Origin: CBDFKU01 sp965248975 | GTDB lineage: Bacteria > Chloroflexota > Dehalococcoidia > Lucifugimonadales > JAGWBF01 | Length of the DNA stretch: 64,000 nucleotides | Assembly: GCA_965248975.1 (NCBI GenBank) | Contig: CBDFKU010000015.1 | Span: 1-64,000, forward strand | Direction: 5' to 3' | Shown: piece by piece, positions 25,448-33,487 of the stretch | Position numbering within the stretch: the first letter of the stretch is position 1 | How the letters are laid out: the number at the start of each line of letters is the position of its first letter | The notes under the pieces: generated by a model | Told to the model about the DNA's origin: nothing | Database searches by the model: none | What the model saw: the letters and a program-made list of their open reading frames with translations, nothing else | Program-made: the position numbers and the translations under genes

Positions 25448-26488
25448 ATGGCCGACACGGCCCCGGCGCTGAAGGTACTCCTGATCGAGGACGATCCCGA
25501 CGACGCCTTCCTAGTACGGGAGACGCTGTCGGAAACCAGAGGTGTGAGGATCGACCTGGAGGTCGTCGACCGTCTCTCCCCGGGACTGGCCCGTCTGTCA
25601 ACAGGTGACATCGACGTGGCCCTGCTGGACCTTTCCCTACCCGATAGTCACGGCCTGGACGGACTCGCGGAGGCCCATTCAAAGGCGCCCAATGTACCGA
25701 TCATCATCCTTACCGGCCTCAACGACGAGTCACTGGCTATCGAAGCGGTGCGCAAGGGTGCCCAAGACTACCTGGTAAAGGGCCAGTTCGGCGCCCTGCT
25801 GCTGGAGAGGTCTTTGCTATACGCTAGGGAGCGCAACCGGCTGTTAAGAAACCTGGAAGCACGAATGAAGGATCTGCGCGCCAGCGAAGACCGTCTGCGC
25901 AAAGTCATTCGAAACAACGCCGACGGGATCGTAATTCTCGATACGTCTGGAACGGTCCGGCTTGCCAACCCGGCAGCGGCCGCGATCCTTCAGCGTGACC
26001 CCAATGTTTTGTCCATGGTCTCCTCCAGTTTTCCCGTGGCAGCTCAGGAAACCAGGGAGCTTACCGTCGGCGACCCCGAAGACGCCCAGACGATCGTAGA
26101 GATGCGGGTGGTGGAAACGGACTGGGAAGACGAACCCGCTTACCTTGCTACGCTGCGCGACGTGACGGAGCGAAAGAGGATTCTGGAGGAGAACGCCCGG
26201 CTGGAGATGCTGGTCCAGACCGCCAGGGCCCTTACGCATCATATTCGGAACGCGTTGAGCCCGATCATAGGTCGCGCCGAGGCATTCGACGAGAGTACGC
26301 CAGGAGCGGCCACCAACCTGAAGACCAGCGCCCTTGCCGGAGCCCGGAGGATCGAGGCCGTGCTGGACGCCGTCACCGAGATGGCGAAAAGTGGGAACGT
26401 CGGCCTGACCGAATATCCGGGAGCGCAAAACATGCTAGACATAGAGCCTTCGATCCGGCGTCACATGAAGGATGGCTTGGGGGAGTAA
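25448..26488 (+). CDS. Receiver-PAS-DHp hybrid protein without an ATPase domain
   Basis: This 346-aa protein has a receiver domain (1-125; Asp61 in LLDLSLPDSHG, Thr89, Lys111), a coiled linker (125-150) and a PAS domain (150-245, ending TLRDVTERKRIL). A dimerisation helix follows with HH at 264-265 (ALTHHIRNALSPIIG), which looks like a HisKA phospho-acceptor. No HATPase N, G1 or G2 boxes follow; the protein ends 80 residues later. It could be a phosphotransfer adapter acting downstream of the kinase at 23541. The gene is intact with its own GGGGTAAG-type site. Confidence 0.75.
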   Translation: MADTAPALKVLLIEDDPDDAFLVRETLSETRGVRIDLEVVDRLSPGLARLSTGDIDVALLDLSLPDSHGLDGLAEAHSKAPNVPIIILTGLNDESLAIEAVRKGAQDYLVKGQFGALLLERSLLYARERNRLLRNLEARMKDLRASEDRLRKVIRNNADGIVILDTSGTVRLANPAAAAILQRDPNVLSMVSSSFPVAAQETRELTVGDPEDAQTIVEMRVVETDWEDEPAYLATLRDVTERKRILEENARLEMLVQTARALTHHIRNALSPIIGRAEAFDESTPGAATNLKTSALAGARRIEAVLDAVTEMAKSGNVGLTEYPGAQNMLDIEPSIRRHMKDGLGE

Positions 26489-26730
26489 TCGGCCTCAGAG
26501 CCGGATTCCGCTGGCCCGTTCCTCCTAGCACGATCTCTACCCAACTTCACACCCAATCTACACTACATTTTAATCTGGTTTGTCATTTAATAAAGTCATA
26601 GTTACCCCGGGATCGATAGAGACCTGTAAACCACAAGCTACACATACACAGGTGACTATCCGTCCACATATCCGCCAGCCCCCACCTGGCCTTTCCAGCA
26701 GGCCAGCACCCCAAGGGAGGACTGTTCGCC

Positions 26731-27081
26731 TTGATCAAGGTCACTGTACCCAGGGACGCCATTGTAGACGTGCACCAGGTCGAGGACAACGAGAAGGTAA
26801 TTATAAAAAGGAGCCGCACCCTAGAGTGCAGTTCGGATGGGATGGAAATAGAAGCCGCTTACAAGGTGCGCGCGCGAGGCAGAGTCTCTGACGACGCTGA
26901 AGTGACCATCTTCCTCGCCGAGGCCGACGGGACGACTCCCCTCAGTAACGTCGAGATCGGCGAGCTGAACGATTGGATCAGGGTGAGCGGCGTCGTACCT
27001 GGAGCTAGCTGCAATGGACCGACAAAAACGGTAGTTCAGACCGATGGCGATGACGACGGTGATGACGATGACAATGACTAG
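26731..27081 (+). CDS. Hypothetical protein with acidic tail
   Basis: This 116-aa protein starts at TTG 26731 behind AAGGGAGGA. It begins MIKVTVPRDAIVDVHQVEDN, is mixed beta-like, contains two Cys (LECSS, GASCNG) and ends in an almost purely Asp/Gly stretch (DGDDDGDDDDND). No signal peptide or known domain is recognised. Such acidic tails can bind Ca2+ or keep a protein soluble, but no function is claimed. It is convergent with the DinB gene at 27115. Confidence 0.5.
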   Translation: MIKVTVPRDAIVDVHQVEDNEKVIIKRSRTLECSSDGMEIEAAYKVRARGRVSDDAEVTIFLAEADGTTPLSNVEIGELNDWIRVSGVVPGASCNGPTKTVVQTDGDDDGDDDDND

Positions 27082-27114
27082 TAGTCAGACGCAACGGGGT
27101 ACTACACCGCCTGG

Positions 27115-27609
27115 CTAGCCCAGGCCCAGTGCGTCTCGAAGCGCGGCGAGCTGTGCGAGGTGCTCTTTCCAATGACGCAGAAACAGCCCTTCCAGCAGCT
27201 CTTGGGCCGCCATCTCCCTGGTGCGGGAGTAGGTGATGGAGTTTAGGGTCAACCTCCTGCTGGAGAGGTCGGCGTCCGTAGCGGAGGCCAGGGCCCTATC
27301 CACCCCAGAGAGCACCGCCTCGATGTCTTCCTGGGCCCCCGCTATGTCCTTCGCCTGACGCTCGGGATCAAGGTTGCTGAGGCTCGCCGTTACCGGCAGC
27401 TCTTGTATACGGCCCTGCAAGATGCCATCAATCGCAGCGTCGATGCCTCCATCAGGTGTGTCTACCAGATGGTAGACCAGGTCCCGGGCCGACCACTCCC
27501 CATCGGACGGCTTCCAGTCGAAGCAGTAGTCCATCCCATCCAGCAGGCGGCCCAGCTCGTCCCGCAGACCTCTCACTTCCTCCAGAAAAGAGTCCCTTTG
27601 AGACGTCAT
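27115..27609 (-). CDS. DinB-like protein
   Basis: From ATG 27609, preceded by AAGGAGG, this encodes 164 aa starting MTSQRDSFLEEVRGLRDELG. WSARDLVYHLVDTPDGG carries a first His, and LFLRHWKEHLAQLAALRDAL supplies two more His on the last helix, the DinB/DUF664 metal-site pattern. In-frame sequence extends to 27636, but the ribosome-binding site favours 27609. It is likely a metal-dependent thiol transferase or hydrolase. It is only distantly similar to the DinB protein at 18486. Confidence 0.65.
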   Translation of the reverse strand: MTSQRDSFLEEVRGLRDELGRLLDGMDYCFDWKPSDGEWSARDLVYHLVDTPDGGIDAAIDGILQGRIQELPVTASLSNLDPERQAKDIAGAQEDIEAVLSGVDRALASATDADLSSRRLTLNSITYSRTREMAAQELLEGLFLRHWKEHLAQLAALRDALGLG

Positions 27610-27696
27610 CGGGCGTCCTCCTTCCCGATTGGACACAGCTTCGAGGACGAATGCTCACTAGGTATCCGGACATCGGCCCCGTACAAAGCGACCAGG

Positions 27697-28578
27697 CTAG
27701 GAGCCATTCGTGACCGCCTTCACCATCTGCCGGACAGCCTCGGACGTATCCTGGCGCTTGAGTCCGATCTCCAGCGACGCCCTCAGGAGGCCCAAGGGAG
27801 TCCCGCCGTCGTATCGCGTCCCCCGAAGCTGGTAGGCATACATCAACTGCTCTTCCAGCAACAGCGCCATGGCGTCTGTGATCTGGATCTCGCCTTTGGC
27901 CCCGGGGGTCGTGCGCTCCAGGCAGTGGAATATCTCCGGTGTGAGCACATATCTCCCCACGATGGCCAGGTTTGAGGGCGCCTCCTCCGGCTCCGGCTTC
28001 TCAACAAGGCCTTTTACCTGGTGAACGCCCTCACCGATGGCCCGGGAGTCCACCACTCCATAGCTTCTGACCATCTCGCGAGGCACTTCCTCGACGGCGA
28101 CAACGCTGGCCCCAAAGGCGTCGAAAACGCCGAGCATCTGGCTGGTGGCCCCCTCGGCGTGCCATATCACGTCGTCGGGAAGGATGACCACCAGGGGTTC
28201 GTTGCCGACCAGCTCTTTAGCCGTTAGCACAGCGTGCCCCAGGCCCCGGGGCTGCTCCTGGGTGACGAAAGATACCTTCGCCAGGGAAGAAACTCGGCGA
28301 ACCTCTTCCAGCATTCCTACCGAGCCGCTTCGCTCCAGGTGGCGCTCCAACTCGGGATCTTCCCTGAAAAAATGCTCCAGGGCGTCCTTGCCGGGAGAGG
28401 TCACCACTATGACCTCTTCGATTCCAGCCGCCGCCGCTTCCTCGACGCCGTACTGGATCAGGGGTTTATCCAGGATAGGGAGCAGCTCTTTGGGGACGGC
28501 CTTGGATGTAGGCAGAAAGCGGGTGCCCAACCCGGCGGCGGGTATGACGGCCTTGCGAACCTTCGTCTGGCCTCTCAC
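27697..28578 (-). CDS. galU: UTP-glucose-1-phosphate uridylyltransferase
   Basis: This 293-aa nucleotidyltransferase makes UDP-glucose from UTP and glucose-1-phosphate for glycan synthesis. The N-terminal signature is IPAAGLGTRFLPTSKAVPKE, with KPLIQYGVEEA, VTQEQPRGLGHAV, ILPDDV, KGLVEKPEPEEAPS and GEIQITDA all present. I use GTG 28578 because the protein then begins just before the conserved KAVIPAAG strand. The frame continues open upstream to 29184, but that part is antisense to the Fe-S carrier gene and is not coding. The length agrees with the family. Confidence 0.93.
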   Translation of the reverse strand: MRGQTKVRKAVIPAAGLGTRFLPTSKAVPKELLPILDKPLIQYGVEEAAAAGIEEVIVVTSPGKDALEHFFREDPELERHLERSGSVGMLEEVRRVSSLAKVSFVTQEQPRGLGHAVLTAKELVGNEPLVVILPDDVIWHAEGATSQMLGVFDAFGASVVAVEEVPREMVRSYGVVDSRAIGEGVHQVKGLVEKPEPEEAPSNLAIVGRYVLTPEIFHCLERTTPGAKGEIQITDAMALLLEEQLMYAYQLRGTRYDGGTPLGLLRASLEIGLKRQDTSEAVRQMVKAVTNGS

Positions 28579-28727
28579 GGGCGCTATTCTACCACCTCCC
28601 GTTCCTGGTGGACAAGAAATTGCCCTTCCGAGAGGTCGGCGACACATTGCCTCAACAGGGAAGGCGTTAGACGCGAGCTGGCTGGGGAGCCCCTCTTCAC
28701 CTCGCGACAAAACCGCCCTAGTTGGTA

Positions 28728-28756
28728 TTGACTGGGAAATCGCGCCTGTGTTAAGC
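28728..28756 (+). promoter_or_regulatory. Promoter of the A-type Fe-S protein gene
   Basis: TTGACT at 28728-28733 and TTAAGC at 28751-28756 are 17 bases apart, with TGTG just before the -10 (extended -10 like). A 7-bp hairpin (28778-28784 with 28792-28798) lies in the leader directly before the AAAGGAG of the gene at 28816 and could modulate its translation. Confidence 0.4.
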
Positions 28757-28815
28757 TCGGGAAACATAACAGGCACCAAAGCGGTGAGAATCCGCTTTAT
28801 GAAAGGAGCCCCAAC

Positions 28816-29187
28816 ATGCTCGAGGTCACGTCTCCCGCCCTGGAGAAGCTGAAGGAAGTGATGGAGGAGCAGAGCGAGAGCGACGCCGCGCTGCGTGTGA
28901 TAGCCGTTCCCGGTGAGAACGGCGGCGTTCAGTACATGATGACCATGGAAAAGGAGACTCAGAAGGACGACACCATCATGGATCTGAACGGCATCCGGTT
29001 CGTGATGGACTCGGACAGCGAGCCCTTCCTGGAAGAGGCCACGATAGACTACGTGGAGGACCTGACCAGGGTCGGCTTCGTCATCAACAACCCGATGTTC
29101 TCCGGCGGCGGGTGCGGGAGCGGCTGCGGTTGTGGTGCTGGTGGCGGCGGCTGTGGCTGCGGCAGCGGGGGCTGCGGCAGCCACTAA
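28816..29187 (+). CDS. HesB/IscA-family protein with Gly/Cys-rich tail
   Basis: This 123-aa A-type carrier-like protein has the N-terminus MLEVTSPALEKLKEVME and FVMDSDSEPFLEEATIDYVE of the family. The first conserved Cys of IscA/ErpA (in GGCSG) is absent, as the segment reads PGENGGVQYMM. Six Cys are instead packed in a terminal Gly/Ser/Cys tail (Cys 100, 104, 106, 113, 115, 120, then His123). It may bind an Fe-S cluster or metal differently from IscA. The start is ATG 28816 behind AAAGGAG. It is monocistronic and ends in a strong terminator. Confidence 0.8.
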   Translation: MLEVTSPALEKLKEVMEEQSESDAALRVIAVPGENGGVQYMMTMEKETQKDDTIMDLNGIRFVMDSDSEPFLEEATIDYVEDLTRVGFVINNPMFSGGGCGSGCGCGAGGGGCGCGSGGCGSH

Positions 29188-29217
29188 TCGGCAAGTACGC
29201 TACCCTTAGTTAGCGAA

Positions 29218-29258
29218 ACAAAAGGGCTTCCCCTAGTGGGGAAGCCCTTTTGTTTGTT
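29218..29258 (+). terminator. Rho-independent terminator
   Basis: A perfect 16-bp stem (ACAAAAGGGCTTCCCC at 29218-29233 with its complement at 29238-29253) and a 4-base TAGT loop are followed by TTTGTT. It lies 30 bases after the Fe-S carrier stop. The A-rich 5' arm makes it partly bidirectional. Confidence 0.93.
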
Positions 29259-29314
29259 CAGGGTTGGTTCGTCACATATAGTCTGACGCCGTCAAAATCT
29301 GCGGCAAGTGCTCC

Positions 29315-29343
29315 TTGCCACCGGTGGATCGCGCGCCTAGAAT
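29315..29343 (+). promoter_or_regulatory. Promoter of the MFS gene
   Basis: TTGCCA at 29315-29320 and TAGAAT at 29338-29343 are separated by 17 bases. The expected transcript start near 29350 supports the ATG at 29385 over the in-frame TTG at 29349. Confidence 0.45.
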
Positions 29344-29384
29344 ACTAGTTGCATCCGAGGATACCCAGAGGACGCTCTCGACGC

Positions 29385-30680
29385 ATGGCCCATCATCACG
29401 GCCCCATCGGCTCTGAAGACCAGGCCGGGACCTCTACAGGGCGGGGATTGTTCCGCCTCCAGACCTTCTCCGCCCTGAAACACGCCAACTATCGCTACCT
29501 CTGGATCGGCGACAGCTTCAGCAGTATGGCGGGCTGGATCCAGCAGGTCACCCTCGCGCTGCTGGTGGCGGATATGACCGATTCCGCCTTCTGGGTGCTG
29601 ACCGTGCTGGGAATACGGGCTCTACCCATCCTGCTGATAGGCCCCATGGCCGGGGTGCTAGTAGACCGGCTGGACCGGAAGATGATCTTCATGGTCACCC
29701 AGCTGTTCCTGTTCGCCATAGCCTTCCTCTTCGCTGTCGGAGTGGCGGAAGACAAGGTAAACGAGTACCATGCCCTCCTCTTCAGCTTCCTCCTGGGCCT
29801 GGACATGTCCGTCAACCGGCCGGTGCGCCTGTCCCTGATCGCCAACGTGGTCCCCAGGGAGGACCTGACCAACGCCCTCGCGCTGGAGAACTCGGCGGGG
29901 AACGTGATCCGCATGGTGGCTCCGGCTATAGGCGTGGCTCTGATCACTCCCTTCGGCATGGAGGGCAACTTCTTCATCCAGTCGGCGGCCTACCTGGCCG
30001 TGCTCTTCATCGTCCTGCCGATGCGGACCCCGTTCCGGGAGCGGGTCGACAACGAGACATCGATGACTGGAAGCTTCATCGAGGGCCTGAAATACATCAA
30101 GACCGATACAACCTTGCTGCTGCTGATCGTAATGATTATCCTGCCGTCGGTGGTGGTCCACTCCACCCAGTTCCTTCTGGTGATATTCGCCAGGGAAATC
30201 ATTGCCGGAGGAGAGAAGGTCGGGCTGGCGGTGCTGCTGACATCCATGGGGGCCGGCTCCCTGATCGCCACCCTCGGCATAGCGTCGCTAGGGGATTTTC
30301 AGAAGAAGGGGCTGGTGAACATGGCGGCCCTGGTCATGACGATGGCGCTGCTCATCGCCTTTGGTCTTGCCACCAAGCTGTCATCGAACCTGGAGCTGGC
30401 GGCGGTGCTCATCGGGCTGCTGGGCCTGTTCAACATGCTTTTCCACGTCGCCAACAACGCGATAATCCAGACTCGGACTCCGGATGTCCTCCGGGGACGG
30501 GTAAGCAGCATCTACGTGTTGGACCACGGCGTGCAACCTCTGGGCATCCCCATCATAGGCCTGCTGGCGCTGGATGGAGTGCTGGGCCCGGAAAACGCGG
30601 TGGTCGTGGCGGGGCTGTTCGCCCTGGCTGTGACGGCCTTCATCGGACTGAGGTGGCGCGGCCTGTGGCGGCTGGCCTAG
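29385..30680 (+). CDS. MFS transporter (EntS/MFS_3-like exporter)
   Basis: This 431-aa transporter has about 12 membrane segments. The first follows FSALKHANYRYLWIGDSFSS, a typical MFS_3 entry, and the loop 2-3 motif is GVLVDRLDRK. The central loop around DNETSMTGSFIEGLKYIKTD separates the two six-helix halves. An N-terminal His-rich segment (MAHHHGP) precedes the first helix. It probably exports a small hydrophobic compound or siderophore by proton antiport; the substrate is unknown. It is tail-to-tail with thyX, only three bases apart. It resembles the transporter at 44001. Confidence 0.8.
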   Translation: MAHHHGPIGSEDQAGTSTGRGLFRLQTFSALKHANYRYLWIGDSFSSMAGWIQQVTLALLVADMTDSAFWVLTVLGIRALPILLIGPMAGVLVDRLDRKMIFMVTQLFLFAIAFLFAVGVAEDKVNEYHALLFSFLLGLDMSVNRPVRLSLIANVVPREDLTNALALENSAGNVIRMVAPAIGVALITPFGMEGNFFIQSAAYLAVLFIVLPMRTPFRERVDNETSMTGSFIEGLKYIKTDTTLLLLIVMIILPSVVVHSTQFLLVIFAREIIAGGEKVGLAVLLTSMGAGSLIATLGIASLGDFQKKGLVNMAALVMTMALLIAFGLATKLSSNLELAAVLIGLLGLFNMLFHVANNAIIQTRTPDVLRGRVSSIYVLDHGVQPLGIPIIGLLALDGVLGPENAVVVAGLFALAVTAFIGLRWRGLWRLA

Positions 30681-30683
30681 CCT

Positions 30684-32120
30684 TCAGCCGTCGTAGTAGT
30701 CGCGCCACCACTCGGGGTACTCCCGAAGTCTCAGGAAGCGGAACAGCTCGGGATGGGTCTGTACTGCTAGCTTCATGGCCTCTTCCACCGGGCCCCTTAT
30801 GGAGAAATGGGCTTGAGGCTGAGTACGCAGCTTGAACAGGTGATAGCACTCCCGCAGGTTCATCTTGGCCAGCAGCCGCCTCTTGTGCGCGTGGGTGACG
30901 ACGTACTGCGCGAACACAGGTGAGACATGGTGAATGCTCCAGAAAGCGTTTTGCACCCGCTCCATCGTCTCGACGAACACGCCTCCTAGGCCCGCTTTTT
31001 CCAGCAGGGGCGGCGTAACGTATCCGTTGGCGACGGTCAGGGGCTGGGGCAGGTAGGTCTGCATCCGGTGGCGCTTGAACTCCCGATAGGCGCCGTAGTC
31101 CATCGTGAGCTCGAAGGTGTAGTCAACCACCTCCAACTCCCTGGCCGGTGAGTCGTGGGGACCCAGGCCTTCCAGGCACTCGAAGATCGCCTGGAGACGC
31201 TGGTCCTGGTCCATGTCATCCACCTGCCGCAGCACCTGGGAGTAGGGCACTCCGGCGAAGCGGTATAGCAGGGCGGCAGCCAGCTTTAGCTCAGCCTGCT
31301 GGTCGTAGTAGACCAGGCTCACCTCAGCCCCAACGTCGCCGTCCATGTCGGTAAAAGGCTCGGAACCCTTGCGCTGGGCCTCTCCGGCGGCTACCAGGTA
31401 CTCGCTCCTCTCGGCATACTTGATCAGGGTGGGCGTAATATCACGCCCCCGATCCTTCAGATGGCCCCCCAGCTCTCTCTCCTCGGTCAGCTCCGAGGAA
31501 AGGAGCTTGCTGATGGCGTGCTCCATGAGACGGGCATTCATCGTCACGCCCACGTTGGTAAGGGTGGCCGCCGGCAGGAGGAAGCGGCAGCTGTCGGTAG
31601 CCTCGCGCCTGAGCCGGAGGGCATAGGTCGAGTCCCTCTCCCCATCCTGTTGTTGGTATGCTCCCCGAAGATACTCGATGACGCCTTCAATCATCCGTTC
31701 GTAAGCGGCGAAGAGATAGTCACAGGTAGTTATGTAAAGTTCTTTCAGGGTAGTGGTCTGCTCGTCAAGCTCCAACGGGACATGATAGTACCCTTGGGGA
31801 AGCACCTGGTAGCGGGAGGACTTCTCGGTGTAAGAGGCCAGACGGTTGTCTTCCAGCGAGTCGCAGGCCAGGCGAGAGATGTTCTCCACAGCCATGTGGA
31901 GAACCGCGTGCTCGGCTACCGAGGCGTGCCCGTAGCCCAGAACCCACCGCTCGTGGAAGTCGGCTGCCTTCTCCTGGCTTACCTGCTGGGCTATCTCGTC
32001 GAAGGGCTCGGGCCGGCGGGAGGTCATGGCAAAGACCACCGCGAGCTGCTCTTCGGTGAGGTCCCTGGGGCTCAGGGGATATACACGGCGGGGATAGGCC
32101 GGTGTTGAGTCAGCGGGCAT
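30684..32120 (-). CDS. thyX: Tandem ThyX-like flavin-dependent thymidylate synthase
   Basis: This 478-aa protein is twice the size of ordinary ThyX (about 220-250 aa) and consists of two ThyX-like halves. ThyX methylates dUMP to dTMP using methylene-tetrahydrofolate, FAD and NADPH. The first half (1-240) has LASYTEKSSRY (94-104), matching the end of the RHRxxSxNExSxRY signature but without RHR. The second half (265-478) keeps RHR (350-352) but continues MQTYLPQP. Both halves retain the later NxR…LR region (NARLMEHAISKLL, NLRECYHLFKLR). One composite active site may form between the halves. It lies downstream of the PDH genes on the same strand. Confidence 0.8.
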   Translation of the reverse strand: MPADSTPAYPRRVYPLSPRDLTEEQLAVVFAMTSRRPEPFDEIAQQVSQEKAADFHERWVLGYGHASVAEHAVLHMAVENISRLACDSLEDNRLASYTEKSSRYQVLPQGYYHVPLELDEQTTTLKELYITTCDYLFAAYERMIEGVIEYLRGAYQQQDGERDSTYALRLRREATDSCRFLLPAATLTNVGVTMNARLMEHAISKLLSSELTEERELGGHLKDRGRDITPTLIKYAERSEYLVAAGEAQRKGSEPFTDMDGDVGAEVSLVYYDQQAELKLAAALLYRFAGVPYSQVLRQVDDMDQDQRLQAIFECLEGLGPHDSPARELEVVDYTFELTMDYGAYREFKRHRMQTYLPQPLTVANGYVTPPLLEKAGLGGVFVETMERVQNAFWSIHHVSPVFAQYVVTHAHKRRLLAKMNLRECYHLFKLRTQPQAHFSIRGPVEEAMKLAVQTHPELFRFLRLREYPEWWRDYYDG

Positions 32121-32188
32121 GGATCCCCCACCTGTACGGGTAAAGTTTCCGGTCAGTGAACCGGTCCTGTCGGCGGCCCTCGCAGAGG

Positions 32189-33415
32189 CTAGAGCAGAAG
32201 AAGAACCGGGTGTTCCAGATTCCGCTTCACTTCCACCAGGAACTGGGCGCCCTCAGCCCCGTCGGCCACACGGTGGTCCACTGAGATGGTGGCGGTCATT
32301 ATCTGGGCGACGACCACCTGCCCGTCGCGTACCACCGGCTGTTCCTTCACCGTTGCCACCGCCAGCACCGCGGCGTTGGGAGGGAATATGATGGCGGCGA
32401 AGCTATCCACGTCGAACATGCCCAGGTTGCTTATGGCGAAGGTGCCTCCGGTGTACTCCTCGGCCCGCAGGGAGCCGCTCTGCGCCCGCTGTATGAGGTC
32501 GCTGCTGGACTGGGCGATCTCCACCAGGGATTTGTCCTGGCAGCCGCTTATGGCCGGCACGATGAGACCCTGCTCCAGGGCTATGGCGATTCCTATGTTG
32601 AACTCGGGGTTGAGCTGAAGATAGTCCTCTTGGAAAGATGCGTTGAAGTTGGGAAACTTGTCCAGCGTCTTGGCCGCCGCCTTCACAACCATGTCGTTTA
32701 CGCTGACGCGGACACCGTCCGACAAAGAGTCGTTGAGCTGCTTCCGCAGGGCCATAGCCTCGGTCATGTCTACCTGAGAGGAGACGTAGAAGTGGGGTGA
32801 CTCATGCTTGCTCTGGACGGTGACCTTGGCGATGGCACGGCGCATCCGGCTGAGCTCGATCCGCCCGCCTGGTGCCGCGCTTACCGCCTGGGCGGCAGCG
32901 GCAGGGGCGGGGGCCGCCTTTTCGTGGGCAAGCAAATCGGCTTCGGTGATGCGCCCGCCAGGCCCGGTGCCGGTGACGTTGGCCAGTTCGATGCCCTTCT
33001 CGCGGGCGAGCCGCCGGGCGATGGGTGTCGCCCTGACCTCGCCTGCGGGCGCCGAGGCCGTCGCCGCGGGGGCAGGACTCGGAGGCGGTGGGGCCGCCTG
33101 AGGTGCGGCGGCGGGAGCCTCGGCCGGAGCAGCAGTGGCGGTTGCCCCCAGTTCCTCCAGGGACGGGGCCGCCTCGCCGGATTCGGTGATCACGGCGATC
33201 AGGTCACCCACCGGTACCGCTCTCCCCTCTTCCACCACGATCCTGCCCAGAACGCCGGCTGAGTAGGCCTCCATTTCCACGGTGGCCTTGTCGGTTTCGA
33301 TCTCGGCGATGACCTCGCCCCGGGACACCTCGTCCCCTTCCTTCTTTCGCCAGCGTACGACGGTACCTTCTCGCATGTCGTAGCCCATTTGAGGCATAAC
33401 GATTCTGGTTGCCAA
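32189..33415 (-). CDS. pdhC: Dihydrolipoamide acyltransferase (E2)
   Basis: This 408-aa E2 component has a lipoyl domain (1-80) with lipoyl-Lys43 in ETDKATVEM, an Ala/Pro linker, a peripheral-subunit-binding domain (about 128-165, ATPIARRLAREKGIEL) and a second linker. The catalytic core (180-408) carries the SVDHRVADG active-site motif. It transfers acyl groups from E1-bound TPP to CoA. The start is TTG 33415 behind a strong AAGGAGGTGG. It is the fourth gene in the order E3, E1alpha, E1beta, E2. Substrate (pyruvate, branched-chain acids or acetoin) cannot be fixed from sequence alone. Confidence 0.92.
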   Translation of the reverse strand: MATRIVMPQMGYDMREGTVVRWRKKEGDEVSRGEVIAEIETDKATVEMEAYSAGVLGRIVVEEGRAVPVGDLIAVITESGEAAPSLEELGATATAAPAEAPAAAPQAAPPPPSPAPAATASAPAGEVRATPIARRLAREKGIELANVTGTGPGGRITEADLLAHEKAAPAPAAAAQAVSAAPGGRIELSRMRRAIAKVTVQSKHESPHFYVSSQVDMTEAMALRKQLNDSLSDGVRVSVNDMVVKAAAKTLDKFPNFNASFQEDYLQLNPEFNIGIAIALEQGLIVPAISGCQDKSLVEIAQSSSDLIQRAQSGSLRAEEYTGGTFAISNLGMFDVDSFAAIIFPPNAAVLAVATVKEQPVVRDGQVVVAQIMTATISVDHRVADGAEGAQFLVEVKRNLEHPVLLLL

Positions 33416-33487
33416 GCTCCACCTCCTTCGTTACCGTGAGAGGTCGTGTGTGTGCGATCGAGGCCGGTCTAAACCCGGCCTCCGGGA

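Noticed and set aside
28777..28800. Possible riboswitch upstream of the Fe-S carrier gene
   Set aside because: Only a single 7-bp hairpin is seen; no known aptamer core could be recognised.
28579..29184. Upstream extension of galU to about 495 codons
   Set aside because: The added part is Ala-rich and antisense to the Fe-S carrier gene; GalU homology starts at the GTG near 28578.
33204..33422. Small minus-strand frame at the pdhC start
   Set aside because: It is a shadow of the lipoyl domain in another frame, without its own domain.
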